DNA of 45,947 nucleotides, taken from Planctomycetota bacterium. GTDB lineage: Bacteria; Planctomycetota; UBA1135; GCA-002686595. Both the position numbers and the translations under genes were made by a program. The stretch is taken from positions 1 through 45,947 of the forward strand of contig JAEUIA010000017.1 in NCBI GenBank assembly GCA_016795245.1, in the 5' to 3' direction. A model generated the notes under the pieces. It searched no databases, was not told the DNA's origin, and was given only the letters and a program-made list of their open reading frames with translations. Of this stretch, positions 25,030 to 32,956 are shown one piece after another (the first letter of the stretch is position 1; the number at the start of each line of letters is the position of its first letter).

Positions 25030-27975
25030 TCAACCCCGGAACTCGCCCAGGTGCGCGCGTCGCAACTCCTCGATGCCGACGTCGAACAAGATCGAGTGGT
25101 CCGTGGAGCTCACGCGGAGCTTCGAACGCGCTGTCACTTCTCCGACGCACGCCGAAGGATTTGCGCCCAGTTCGCGCTCGAACGCGGCCGCGGACCCCTC
25201 GGCGACCTCACACAGAAAACGGGAACACGACTCCGAATACAAGCGCGTTCCGTCCGGATCGTGCGCGTGATCGAAGCCCGCCATCGGCACTTCCGCGAGC
25301 GCTAGATCGATCCCGAGTCCGCCGCCGAAGGCCATCTCGGCCGCCGCCACCGCCAGTCCGCCCTCGGACAGGTCGTGGACCGCGAGGACGTGCCCGCCGC
25401 GAATCGCGCGGTGCAAGGCGCGCATCAGACCGGGGGCGGTCGCGAGGTCGGGCCGCGGGACCGTGCCGCCCGCGATCCCGCGCAGCGCGAACCAGGCCGA
25501 ACCGCCCAGTTCGGGCCGCGTCGCGCCCACCAGGTACAGGCGCGAACCGGCCCGCTTCGCGTCCATCGATACGACCTCTGCGACGTCGGGGACCACCGAC
25601 AGCGCCGTGATCAGGAGCGTCGGCGGGATCGCGATCGTCTGGTCGCCGACCTTGTACTCGTTGTTGAGCGAATCCTTGCCCGAGATGAAGGGCGTCCCGT
25701 AGGCGAGCGCCGCGCGGTGACAGCCGCGCGCGGCCAGGACCAAGGCCCCGAGCCGATCGGGCTTCTCGCAGTTGCCCCAGGAGAAATTGTCGAGGATCGC
25801 CGTGTGATCCAGATCGCCGCCGACGGCGACCACGTTGCGCAGGGCTTCGTCGATCACGGCTTCGGCCATCGCACCGGGATCGAGCACCCCGTAGTGCGGG
25901 TTCGCGCCGCAGCCGATCGCGATCCCTTTCTGCGAGGTGGCGAGCGGCTTCAACACCGCCGCGTTTCCGGGCGCATCCATGCGCTCGCCCACCAGCGGTT
26001 TCAGGACCGACATGCCCTGCACTTCGTGGTCGTACTGGCGCACGATCCACTCCTTGCTCTGCGTGTCGGGCCGCCCGAGCAAAGCGAGCAGCGTCGCGCC
26101 GTGGTCGGATTCGCGCGGCGCACCGGGGTCCTTGTGTTGCGGCGCCTTCCACGTCGCGGAGCGCATCGGCCGCGGCGTGCCTTCGTGCAGGAAGTGCAGG
26201 TCCAGATCGGCGTGCACCACACCCGCGTGGCGCAGCACGAGGCGGCCGGTGCTGGTGAAGCGTCCGATCACGACCGCTTCGACGTCTTCGGCGGCGAAGG
26301 TCGCGAGCAGTTCCTTCACGTTGGCCGGCGGAACGGAGAGCACCATGCGCTCCTGCGCTTCGCTGATCCAGATTTCCTCGGGCGCGAGGCCGGGGTATTT
26401 GAGCGGCACTTTTTCCAGGTCGACTTCGGCGCCGCAATCGGCGCTCATCTCGCCGACCGCCGACGACAAGCCACCCGCGCCGCAGTCGGTGATCGCGCGG
26501 TAGAGGCGTTTGTCGCGCGCCGTGAGCAGACCGTCGAGCACGCGCTTCTCGGTGATCGCGTCCCCGATCTGCACCGCGGCGCTCGAGACCATCTCGCTCT
26601 CTTCCGACAACTCGACCGAGCTGAACGTCGCGCCGTGGATGCCGTCGCGCCCGGTGCGCCCGCCGACGACCACGATCGCGTCGCCCGACGCCACGGTTTT
26701 GGTCGCGGCCCAGTGCGGCATGATGCCGACGGTGCCGGCGTACACGAGCGGGTTGCCGATGTAGCCTTCGTGCACCCACACGCCGCCCGAGACGGTCGGG
26801 ATGCCCATACGATTGCCGTAATCGCGCACGCCCGCCACGACGCCGCGCAGGATGCGCCGCGGATGCATCGAGCCCTTGGGGACCTTGTCCGCCGGCAGAT
26901 CCAGCGGCCCGACGAAGAACGCATCCGTGTTCGCGATCGGCCGCGCGCCGAGTCCCACGCCCAGGATGTCGCGCACCACACCGCCGACGCCGGTGCCCGC
27001 GCCGCCGTAGGGATCGATCGCGCTCGGGTGGTTGTGCGTCTCGACCTTGATGCACACGTCGTGGCCTTGATCGAAGGCGATGATGCCGGCGTTGTCGTGG
27101 AATACGCTGACGCACCAGGGTTTCGCGAGCGTCAAGGTCGCGTCCTTGATCGTGCGCTTCAGCAGGTTGTCGATCAGCTCGCCGTCGAAATCGACGATGC
27201 CGGTGAAGGTCTTGTGCTTGCAGTGCTCGCTCCAGGTCTGCGCCAGAGTTTCGAGCTCGCACACGGTCGGTTCGCGGCGCTGTTCCTTGAAGAACAGCGC
27301 GATCGCGCGCATCTCCGCGAGCGACAGGCTCAACGCGCCGTCGCGGCTGATCTTCATCAGCGCTTCTTCGTCGGCGTTCACGAGCGCCACGTGGATCACG
27401 CCGTGCGGCGGCGTCGCGGGCGGGCGCGCGAAAACCAAGCGCTCGTCGTCGATCAACACGTCTTCGATGGTCTCGTTCGCAAGGCTCTTCTGCGCGAGCA
27501 GCGCCAGCGCGCGTGCGTCGGTGCGACCTTGGATCTCGACGATCTTGAACGTCGTGGCGAAGAAATCGTCGTCGCGCGCCTCGCGCACGATGCCCGCCGC
27601 AGCGAGCGCTTGCTGCACCGTCAACGCGACCGGATCCATCACGCCGCTCTTGCGCGCGACCAGCACGCGCTGCACCCCGCTCGCCACTTCCGGCGCTGCG
27701 CGCGGTGCGTAGATGCGCGCCGTGTCGAGCACGGGATCCGCGAACAATTCCCTGGTCGCCGCTTCGACCGCCGCGCGCGTCACGCGCGACGGGAGCAGGA
27801 AGCCGCGCCCGGTGCGGACTTCACGCAAGCCGCTGACGCCGAGCTCCGCCGCCGCCGCGAGCACTTCGCGTGCCTCGGGATCGTTCACCGGATCGGCGCG
27901 GAACACCTCGACGCGCCAGGCGTCGGGCAGGGTCGCTTGCGCGGGGGGGGGAGGTGCGGATCGGGTGCTCGTCAT
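25030..27975 (-). CDS. purL: Phosphoribosylformylglycinamidine synthase, fused PurS-PurL
   Basis: 981 residues, longer than small PurL (about 740). Residues 20-180 contain two PurS-like segments (WRVEVFRADPVNDPEAREVL and VQRVLVARKSGVMDPVAL), so the small PurS subunit seems to be built in, probably duplicated. The catalytic part has TWSEHCKHKTF, IKVETHNHPSAIDPYGGAGT, GGVVRDILGVG, GDAIVVVGGRTGRDGIHGA, SEAQERMVLSVP and AVHDLSEGGLAVA. These are PurM/PurL-type ATP and substrate-binding motifs. It converts FGAR, ATP and ammonia to FGAM, with ammonia from the adjacent PurQ. The start ATG 27975 fits. A promoter candidate lies at 28018-28046. No separate purS is seen, consistent with the fusion. Confidence 0.95.
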   Translation of the reverse strand: MTSTRSAPPPPAQATLPDAWRVEVFRADPVNDPEAREVLAAAAELGVSGLREVRTGRGFLLPSRVTRAAVEAATRELFADPVLDTARIYAPRAAPEVASGVQRVLVARKSGVMDPVALTVQQALAAAGIVREARDDDFFATTFKIVEIQGRTDARALALLAQKSLANETIEDVLIDDERLVFARPPATPPHGVIHVALVNADEEALMKISRDGALSLSLAEMRAIALFFKEQRREPTVCELETLAQTWSEHCKHKTFTGIVDFDGELIDNLLKRTIKDATLTLAKPWCVSVFHDNAGIIAFDQGHDVCIKVETHNHPSAIDPYGGAGTGVGGVVRDILGVGLGARPIANTDAFFVGPLDLPADKVPKGSMHPRRILRGVVAGVRDYGNRMGIPTVSGGVWVHEGYIGNPLVYAGTVGIMPHWAATKTVASGDAIVVVGGRTGRDGIHGATFSSVELSEESEMVSSAAVQIGDAITEKRVLDGLLTARDKRLYRAITDCGAGGLSSAVGEMSADCGAEVDLEKVPLKYPGLAPEEIWISEAQERMVLSVPPANVKELLATFAAEDVEAVVIGRFTSTGRLVLRHAGVVHADLDLHFLHEGTPRPMRSATWKAPQHKDPGAPRESDHGATLLALLGRPDTQSKEWIVRQYDHEVQGMSVLKPLVGERMDAPGNAAVLKPLATSQKGIAIGCGANPHYGVLDPGAMAEAVIDEALRNVVAVGGDLDHTAILDNFSWGNCEKPDRLGALVLAARGCHRAALAYGTPFISGKDSLNNEYKVGDQTIAIPPTLLITALSVVPDVAEVVSMDAKRAGSRLYLVGATRPELGGSAWFALRGIAGGTVPRPDLATAPGLMRALHRAIRGGHVLAVHDLSEGGLAVAAAEMAFGGGLGIDLALAEVPMAGFDHAHDPDGTRLYSESCSRFLCEVAEGSAAAFERELGANPSACVGEVTARSKLRVSSTDHSILFDVGIEELRRAHLGEFRG

Positions 27976-28017
27976 GCCGGGGTCCTGATGTCGCGCGGGG
28001 GGCCTTGGAAAGGGCCG

Positions 28018-28046
28018 ATTCTAGTGTTTGAAACGTGCTAGCCGAA
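28018..28046 (-). promoter_or_regulatory. Candidate sigma70-type promoter for purL-purQ
   Basis: On the minus strand TTCGGC (28046-28041) and TAGAAT (28023-28018) are separated by 17 bases. The -10 box is good and the -35 box weak. The leader to ATG 27975 would be about 36 bases. On the plus strand the adjacent 28047-28069 folds into a GC-rich hairpin with a TTCG loop, in the accA leader. Confidence 0.4.
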
Positions 28047-28084
28047 GGGCGGAGGTTCGCCTTCCGCCCCGTTCCCGGTAGAGT

Positions 28085-28099
28085 GATCCTCGAAGGATC
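28085..28099. promoter_or_regulatory. Dyad GATCCT-N3-AGGATC upstream of accA
   Basis: A perfect 6-bp inverted repeat with a 3-base centre lies 45 bases before the accA start, in the region divergent from purL. It is a possible operator or leader hairpin. Only one copy is seen. Confidence 0.3.
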
Positions 28100-28143
28100 G
28101 TGGTCCGCCGCCGACGCGCGGCCTTCCGGAGCACAACGAAGCG

Positions 28144-29139
28144 ATGAGCACCCGCCGCAACGACACGACCGCCGCCGGCATGGCTTTCGAGCGCCCGATC
28201 AAGGCGATCGAGGCCCAACTCTCCGAACTCGAGGCCATCTCTCAGCGCACGAACCTCGACATCTCGAGCGAGATCGAGGCCTTGCGCAAGCGCCTGTCGG
28301 AGGCGATCGAGACCACCTACTCCGACCTCACGCCGTGGGAGCGCGTCAACGTGGCGCGCCACACCGAACGGCCGGTCGCGAGCGACTACATCGAGAAGAT
28401 CATCGACGAATTCGTCGAGCTCTTCGGCGACAAGGTCTACGGCGACGACAAGGCCATCGTCACCGGCCTCGCGCGCATCGAAGACACGCGCTTCATGCTG
28501 ATCGCGCACCGCAAGGGCAACACGACCAAGCAGCGCATGGCCTACAACTTCGGCTGCGCACACCCCGAGGGCTACCGCAAGGCGCTGCGCAAGATGCGCC
28601 TCGCCGAGAAGCTCAAGCTCCCGATCGTGACCTTGATCAACACGCCCGGTGCCTACCCCGGGATCGGAGCCGAGGAGCGCGGGCAGGCGGCGGCGATCGC
28701 CGAGAACATCCTGCAGATGTTTTCGATCCGGGTCCCGATCGTCGTGATCGTGATCGGCGAAGGCGGTTCCGGCGGGGCGCTGGGCATCGGCGTCGGCGAC
28801 CGCGTGTTCATGATGGAGCACAGCTACTACTCCGTGATCAGCCCCGAGGGCTGCGCCGCGATCCTGTGGAAGGACGGCGAGCGCACCCCAGACGCGGCCG
28901 AGGCGCTCAAGCTGACGGCGCCCGACCTGGCCCGGCTGAAACTGATCGACGGCGTGATCCCCGAGCCGCTGGGGGGGGCGCACCGGGCCCCGCTCTCCGC
29001 CATGGCGCAGGTCAAAAAGACCATCCTGGAGACCCTTTTCGAACTCGAGGCCATCCCGACCGAGCGCCTGCTGGCCGAGCGCCGCGAGAAATTCCGTCGC
29101 ACGGGAGAGATCCCGGGCCGCTTTCCGGTGATCCCCTGA
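28144..29139 (+). CDS. accA: Acetyl-CoA carboxylase carboxyltransferase subunit alpha
   Basis: 331 residues, normal AccA length (about 320). With AccD it transfers the carboxyl group from biotin to acetyl-CoA to make malonyl-CoA, the committed step of fatty acid synthesis. The N-terminal helix ERPIKAIEAQLSELEAIS is typical. Core motifs are AHRKGNTTKQRMAYNFG, AHPEGYRKALRKM, TLINTPGAYPGIGAEERGQA, VIGEGGSGGALGIGVGD and YSVISPEGCAAILWKD. The carboxyltransferase oxyanion glycines are all present. accD is not in the window, so the subunits are encoded at separate loci, as is usual. The start ATG 28144 fits the family N-terminus. Confidence 0.97.
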   Translation: MSTRRNDTTAAGMAFERPIKAIEAQLSELEAISQRTNLDISSEIEALRKRLSEAIETTYSDLTPWERVNVARHTERPVASDYIEKIIDEFVELFGDKVYGDDKAIVTGLARIEDTRFMLIAHRKGNTTKQRMAYNFGCAHPEGYRKALRKMRLAEKLKLPIVTLINTPGAYPGIGAEERGQAAAIAENILQMFSIRVPIVVIVIGEGGSGGALGIGVGDRVFMMEHSYYSVISPEGCAAILWKDGERTPDAAEALKLTAPDLARLKLIDGVIPEPLGGAHRAPLSAMAQVKKTILETLFELEAIPTERLLAERREKFRRTGEIPGRFPVIP

Positions 29140-29334
29140 CGAGTCCGTGCGGGGCCGAGCCGATGAGTGCCAACGCTCGGGGTGGATGCTGCGTACAGGG
29201 GCCGACGACCAGAATCGGCCATGTTTTCCGCCTCATCCCTCTCCCTGCACACGACTCCGGTCTTCGGAGTTCCCCCCGTGAGCGAAACACCGCGCGACTC
29301 GAACTCCGGACGGCGCCCCAAGGAGGCGCGCCCC

Positions 29335-29982
29335 GTGAAGCGTGAGAGCGCCGTCGACGACGGCGAGATCGCGCACGATCACGCGTTGATCCGCCGCGCC
29401 CAGACGGGCGAAGAGCGCGCCTTCAGCGAACTCGTCGAGCGCCACCAACAACGCGCCTGGCGCGTGGCTCGCAACCTGGTGCCGACGGACGAGGACGCGC
29501 AGGACATCGCGCAAGAAGCCTTCGTGCGCGTCTTCAAGAGCATCGGATCGTTCGACTTCGGTCACGCGTTCACGACCTGGCTGTACCGCATCGTCACGAA
29601 CCTCGCCATCGATCTCCTGCGCCGCCGCCGTCCGGCGACCAGCACGACGGGCGTCGACGAAGACGAAGCCGGCTTCGACATCGTCGACACGCGCGTCGCC
29701 GGTCCGTCGGACGCGCTGGAATCGCGCGAGCTGTCGGCCGAAGTGCGCGCGACGCTCAGCGGCCTCGCACCGCACTTCCAGTCGGTGCTCGTCCTGCGCG
29801 AGATGGAAGGCCTCGCCTGCACCGAGATCGCGAAGATCGTCGGCGCGACGCACGTCACGGTGCGCTGGCGCCTGCACCGCGGCCGCAAGCTGTTTCAAGA
29901 AGAGTGGGAACGCCGCGCACGCCTGCGCGAAACCGGTGGCGATCGCCTCGGCGCCGACACCGGCGGGGGAAACGAATCATGA
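29335..29982 (+). CDS. ECF RNA polymerase sigma factor
   Basis: 215 residues from GTG 29335, chosen because AAGGAGG sits eight bases upstream. Earlier in-frame starts (GTG 29278, ATG 29221) would add non-conserved residues. Sigma region 2 runs from about 18 to 98: LIRRAQTGEERAFSELVERH, DAQDIAQEAFVRVFKSI, FTTWLYRIVTNLAIDLLRRR. A variable acidic linker (VDEDEAGFDIVDTR) follows. Region 4 is at about 135-190: LAPHFQSVLVLREMEGL, CTEIAKIVGATHVTVRWRLH. The pattern is that of RpoE-like extracytoplasmic sigma factors. The stop overlaps the anti-sigma start (ATGA), so the pair is translationally coupled. Confidence 0.92.
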   Translation: MKRESAVDDGEIAHDHALIRRAQTGEERAFSELVERHQQRAWRVARNLVPTDEDAQDIAQEAFVRVFKSIGSFDFGHAFTTWLYRIVTNLAIDLLRRRRPATSTTGVDEDEAGFDIVDTRVAGPSDALESRELSAEVRATLSGLAPHFQSVLVLREMEGLACTEIAKIVGATHVTVRWRLHRGRKLFQEEWERRARLRETGGDRLGADTGGGNES

Positions 29983-30617
29983 ATCAACAAGACCACATCT
30001 GCGCCGAGATCGAGAATCACCTGGCGCTGTACGTCGGTGGTGACCTCGAAGACGCCGCCGCGACCGAAGTCGCGCTGCACCTGTCGCAGTGTACGCCGTG
30101 TACGGAGCGTGAACGCGCTGCCCGGCGCTCGCGCGAGCTGCTCGTTTCGGCGCTCGAACTCTCGCAGCGCAAGGGACCCGAGCTGTGGCCCGGCGTGCGC
30201 GCAAGCCTCGTGCGCGAGGGCGTGCTGGCATCTGAACCGCAATCGTTGTCGCGCAGTTCGCGCTTGCTGCGCACTCCCTTCCTGGCCTACGCCGCCGCGG
30301 CAGCTGCGCTGCTCCTGACGTTCTGGCTCGGCCGCGAAGCCTTCGACAAGCCCGCCCCGGATCGCACGACCCCCGACGGATCTGCGCCGATCGTGGCCGA
30401 GAACCTGCCGGCGCCGGAAGTGCGCTCGCCGGTGGTTCCGGTACTCGAGAAGCCTGCCGACCGCGACGGCGGCCTGCGCCTCGTCGGGCGCGAGGAAGCT
30501 TTGCTGCGCGAGCCGGCCGTGATCTACGGCGATCTGCCCTGGGGCGAGGGCCTGATGGGCCCGCGCGATCCGAATGCGACGACGCCTGTCGGCCTGGGCG
30601 GCCCGACGCGGCGCTGA
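29979..30617 (+). CDS. Zinc-finger anti-sigma factor, membrane-anchored
   Basis: 212 residues. The N-terminal zinc-binding anti-sigma motif is visible: CAEIENHLALYVGGDLED, then HLSQCTPC (His34, Cys38, Cys41). A single transmembrane helix follows at about 101-117 (FLAYAAAAAALLLTFWLG), with a Pro-rich periplasmic tail ending in a Gly/Pro-rich segment. This arrangement holds the cognate sigma factor at the inner membrane until a signal triggers release. It overlaps the sigma gene by four bases. The PDZ protein 64 bases downstream is a plausible periplasmic sensor or client of the same response. Confidence 0.88.
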   Translation: MNQQDHICAEIENHLALYVGGDLEDAAATEVALHLSQCTPCTERERAARRSRELLVSALELSQRKGPELWPGVRASLVREGVLASEPQSLSRSSRLLRTPFLAYAAAAAALLLTFWLGREAFDKPAPDRTTPDGSAPIVAENLPAPEVRSPVVPVLEKPADRDGGLRLVGREEALLREPAVIYGDLPWGEGLMGPRDPNATTPVGLGGPTRR

Positions 30618-30681
30618 TCCGCAGCACGAACCGAAGGAAACAGCGCGACGTGGTGTCGCGCAGCATCAGAAAGGGAATGTC

Positions 30682-31773
30682 ATGAACGTCCACCAATGTC
30701 TGTCGTGGGCGGTCGCGCCGGCACTGGTCGCGCCGCTCCTGGTCGCTCCCGCACAACAAGAACAGTCCGGCTTGAAGCGCGTGGCCGTCGAAGCCGACGT
30801 CGGCGCGCCGGCCGAAGTCGCGTCCAATTGGCAGCAGCGCTTGACGGTCGGCGATCTCGATCAGCGCGAACGCAACTACGACGCGTTCGTCCGCGCGCTG
30901 GGCAACGATCCCGAACTGCGCCGCACGGCGCGCGCGTGGACCAGGGACTCCAACCCCGAACTCGCGTGGACGGTGCGCCTTGCGCTGCGCGAGACGCGCG
31001 ATGTGACGCCGCGTCGCGCTGGCCTGGGTCTCCCCGGCGCGATTCCACAGGACCTGCGCTCCCGCTTCGACGAACTCGAGCGGCACTTCGGCGATCTCGA
31101 TCAGATGTTCGAGGACCTCCAACGCCGGATGGACCACAACCCGCCGAGCGGGCTCGCGCCGCTCCCGGGCGTCACGCGCGGCCTGAACGAACAGCGGAAC
31201 TACTCGGTCCAGGTGACGCCGGACGGCGTCAAGGTCGAGATCGAGGAGAACGTGAACGGCAAGGTCGAGAAGCAGATCTTCGAAGCCAAGACGCTGGAGG
31301 AACTGTACGAGTTGCACCCCGAGCTGAAGGACAAGATCGGTGTGCGCATGCCGTCGCGCACGTGGTCGGGCCGCGGCCTCACCATCCCGCGCTGGAACGG
31401 ATGGTCGCCCTTCCAGAATGAGTTCGATGCGGACGAAGACGCCGATCTGCGGCCCGCGCGACCGCTGCAAGGCGGCCTGCCGACCGACATCCTGGGCGTC
31501 GAGATCGGATCCCCCAGCGACACCGAACGCGAGTCCCTCAAGCTCGACGCCGGCGTCGGCCTGAAAGTCGCGCGCGTGCAAGCGGACACGATCGCGCACA
31601 AGATCGGCGTCGAAGCCGGCGACATCCTGGTGGAGTTGAACGGCCGCGCGCTGAAGTCCGCAGCCGACGTCCGCGAAGTGTTGACGAAGCGCCGCGCGAA
31701 CGAAGACGTGGCGGTGACGCTCTACGATCCCGAAGGTCAGCGCCGCACGCTGACGTGGCGCGCGCCGCGCTGA
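30682..31773 (+). CDS. Secreted PDZ-domain protein
   Basis: 363 residues with an export signal (LSWAVAPALVAPLLVAPAQ). The middle (130-270) is rich in charged residues and includes RFDELERHFGDLDQMFEDLQ, a short coiled coil, and VQVTPDGVKVEIEENVNGKV. The last 100 residues are a PDZ domain: LGVEIGSPSDTERESLKLD, GLKVARVQADTIAHKIGVEA, GDILVELNGRALKSAADVRE. No protease domain is attached. With the sigma/anti-sigma pair upstream it could bind misfolded or C-terminal peptides, a sensing role resembling the PDZ part of DegS/RseP circuits; this is inferred. The gene's stop codon overlaps the left arm of the 124-bp inverted repeat. Confidence 0.78.
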   Translation: MNVHQCLSWAVAPALVAPLLVAPAQQEQSGLKRVAVEADVGAPAEVASNWQQRLTVGDLDQRERNYDAFVRALGNDPELRRTARAWTRDSNPELAWTVRLALRETRDVTPRRAGLGLPGAIPQDLRSRFDELERHFGDLDQMFEDLQRRMDHNPPSGLAPLPGVTRGLNEQRNYSVQVTPDGVKVEIEENVNGKVEKQIFEAKTLEELYELHPELKDKIGVRMPSRTWSGRGLTIPRWNGWSPFQNEFDADEDADLRPARPLQGGLPTDILGVEIGSPSDTERESLKLDAGVGLKVARVQADTIAHKIGVEAGDILVELNGRALKSAADVREVLTKRRANEDVAVTLYDPEGQRRTLTWRAPR

Positions 31774-31895
31774 GTTTGACCGTACGGAGCCAGGCTCCTG
31801 TGGTGCAAACTCGCCGGCGTTGAATCGCGCGCAACCGGCAAACCGCGCGCCGGCGAGTTTGCACCACAGGAGCCTGGCTCCGTACGGTCAAACTC
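31772..31895. repeat. 124-bp element: two perfect 48-bp inverted arms
   Basis: Left arm 31772-31819 and right arm 31848-31895 are exact reverse complements over 48 bases, separated by 28 bases. Each arm is itself palindromic: an outer GAGTTTG/CAAACTC stem, an inner GGAGCC-A-GGCTCC core and a terminal CGCCGGCG. The element fills the gap between converging genes, beginning in the PDZ stop codon and ending 11 bases before the TPR gene's stop. It can form a long hairpin from either strand. It may be a bidirectional terminator, a REP/BIME-like element or a miniature transposon. A diverged arm recurs at 45898-45945. Confidence 0.9.
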
Positions 31896-31906
31896 GCAGC
31901 GACGAT

Positions 31907-32878
31907 TCAGCGACGATCGATTTCGTCCTGGCACTCGCGCCGCATGCGGAAGGCGCGTTGGATGTCGGGGTGATTCGAGTCGCGATCGGAGAGCGCGATG
32001 AAGCGTTCCAGGTCGGTGATCGCTTCGGCGAAGCGGCCCAGTTCCTGGCGGATCTGCGCGCGGCGGCTGTAGCTGTCGGCGCGGTCGGGCTCCAGGCTGA
32101 TGGCTTCGTCCAGATGCGCCAGCGCCTCGGTGTCGCGGCCGAGTTGCGTCGCCAGGTCGGCTGAGGTCAGGTGCGCCGCACTCTCGACGCGCCCGCGCTG
32201 ACGCACGATGTCGCGCAAGCGCGTCTCGTCGGTCGTGGTCATGTCGGCACGCGTCAGGCGCTCGTTCCAGAACAGGCGATCGGCGCGCGTGACTTCGATC
32301 AGCTTCTGCGACCAGCCGAGCGCCGCTTCCTGATTGCCGCGCAAGGTCTCGACGCGCGCCAGACCGCTGTACACGTCCGCCGGCTCCTTCTGCAGTTTCA
32401 GCGCGGCCATGTAGTAGGAGAGCGATTCTTCCCAGGCCTTCAACGCCTGCGTCTCGATGTCGGCGATGCGCTTCGTCGGATCGGAGGCTTCGGTCACGCG
32501 CTTCCCGGAGCGCAGGTTGGCGGCGCTTTCACTGAACAATAGCCCCTTGCGCTCGAGCGCCTCGGCCAGACCCAGCACCGCGCGGAAATCGTTGCCCTTC
32601 TGCAGCGAGCGGAAGGTCGTCTCGGCCTGCGCGATGTCGCTCTTGCCGCCGCGGCGCAAGAGCGTCCAGGCCTGGATCAGCCGCAAGCGATCATTCCCGG
32701 GCTCGACCGCCAGCCCTTTCAGGCACTGCGAATTGGCGCGGTCCAGATCGCCCATCGTGTAGTACTGCTGGGCGGTCTCCTGGTAGCTCTCGACGAGCTT
32801 GGCCTTCTGTTCGGAGGTGATGCCGCCCGACTGGCACGCTAGGGCGAGGAACAGGGGCAGGAGGGCGAGCTTTTTCAT
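31907..32878 (-). CDS. TPR-repeat lipoprotein
   Basis: 323 residues. Signal and lipobox are KLALLPLFLALACQ, with the lipid-bearing Cys at residue 15. The remainder is helical with tetratricopeptide patterns: AQQYYTMGDLDRANSQCLKGLAVEPGN, AWTLLRRGGKSDIAQAETTF, DVYSGLARVETLRGNQEAALGW, EALAHLDEAISLEPDRADSY and QIRQELGRFAEAITDLERF. TPR lipoproteins act as scaffolds for envelope complexes; no specific partner is evident. It is convergent with the PDZ gene across the inverted-repeat element. The nearest same-strand neighbour is the NFACT gene, 78 bases upstream. Confidence 0.8.
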   Translation of the reverse strand: MKKLALLPLFLALACQSGGITSEQKAKLVESYQETAQQYYTMGDLDRANSQCLKGLAVEPGNDRLRLIQAWTLLRRGGKSDIAQAETTFRSLQKGNDFRAVLGLAEALERKGLLFSESAANLRSGKRVTEASDPTKRIADIETQALKAWEESLSYYMAALKLQKEPADVYSGLARVETLRGNQEAALGWSQKLIEVTRADRLFWNERLTRADMTTTDETRLRDIVRQRGRVESAAHLTSADLATQLGRDTEALAHLDEAISLEPDRADSYSRRAQIRQELGRFAEAITDLERFIALSDRDSNHPDIQRAFRMRRECQDEIDRR

Positions 32879-32956
32879 GGGGGGATGGGGCAGTCTGGGG
32901 TGAAAAGGAGGCCCATCAGAATAGCCGACGCGGCCCGCTTTCAGGGGCACGCAGCC

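Noticed and set aside
25375..28041. Long plus-strand frame of 888 codons opposite purL
   Set aside because: Shadow of a certain gene, with no recognisable motif and Arg/Ala/His-rich composition.
29167..29334. Longer starts for the ECF sigma factor
   Set aside because: The added residues are non-conserved, and the AAGGAGG site fits GTG 29335.
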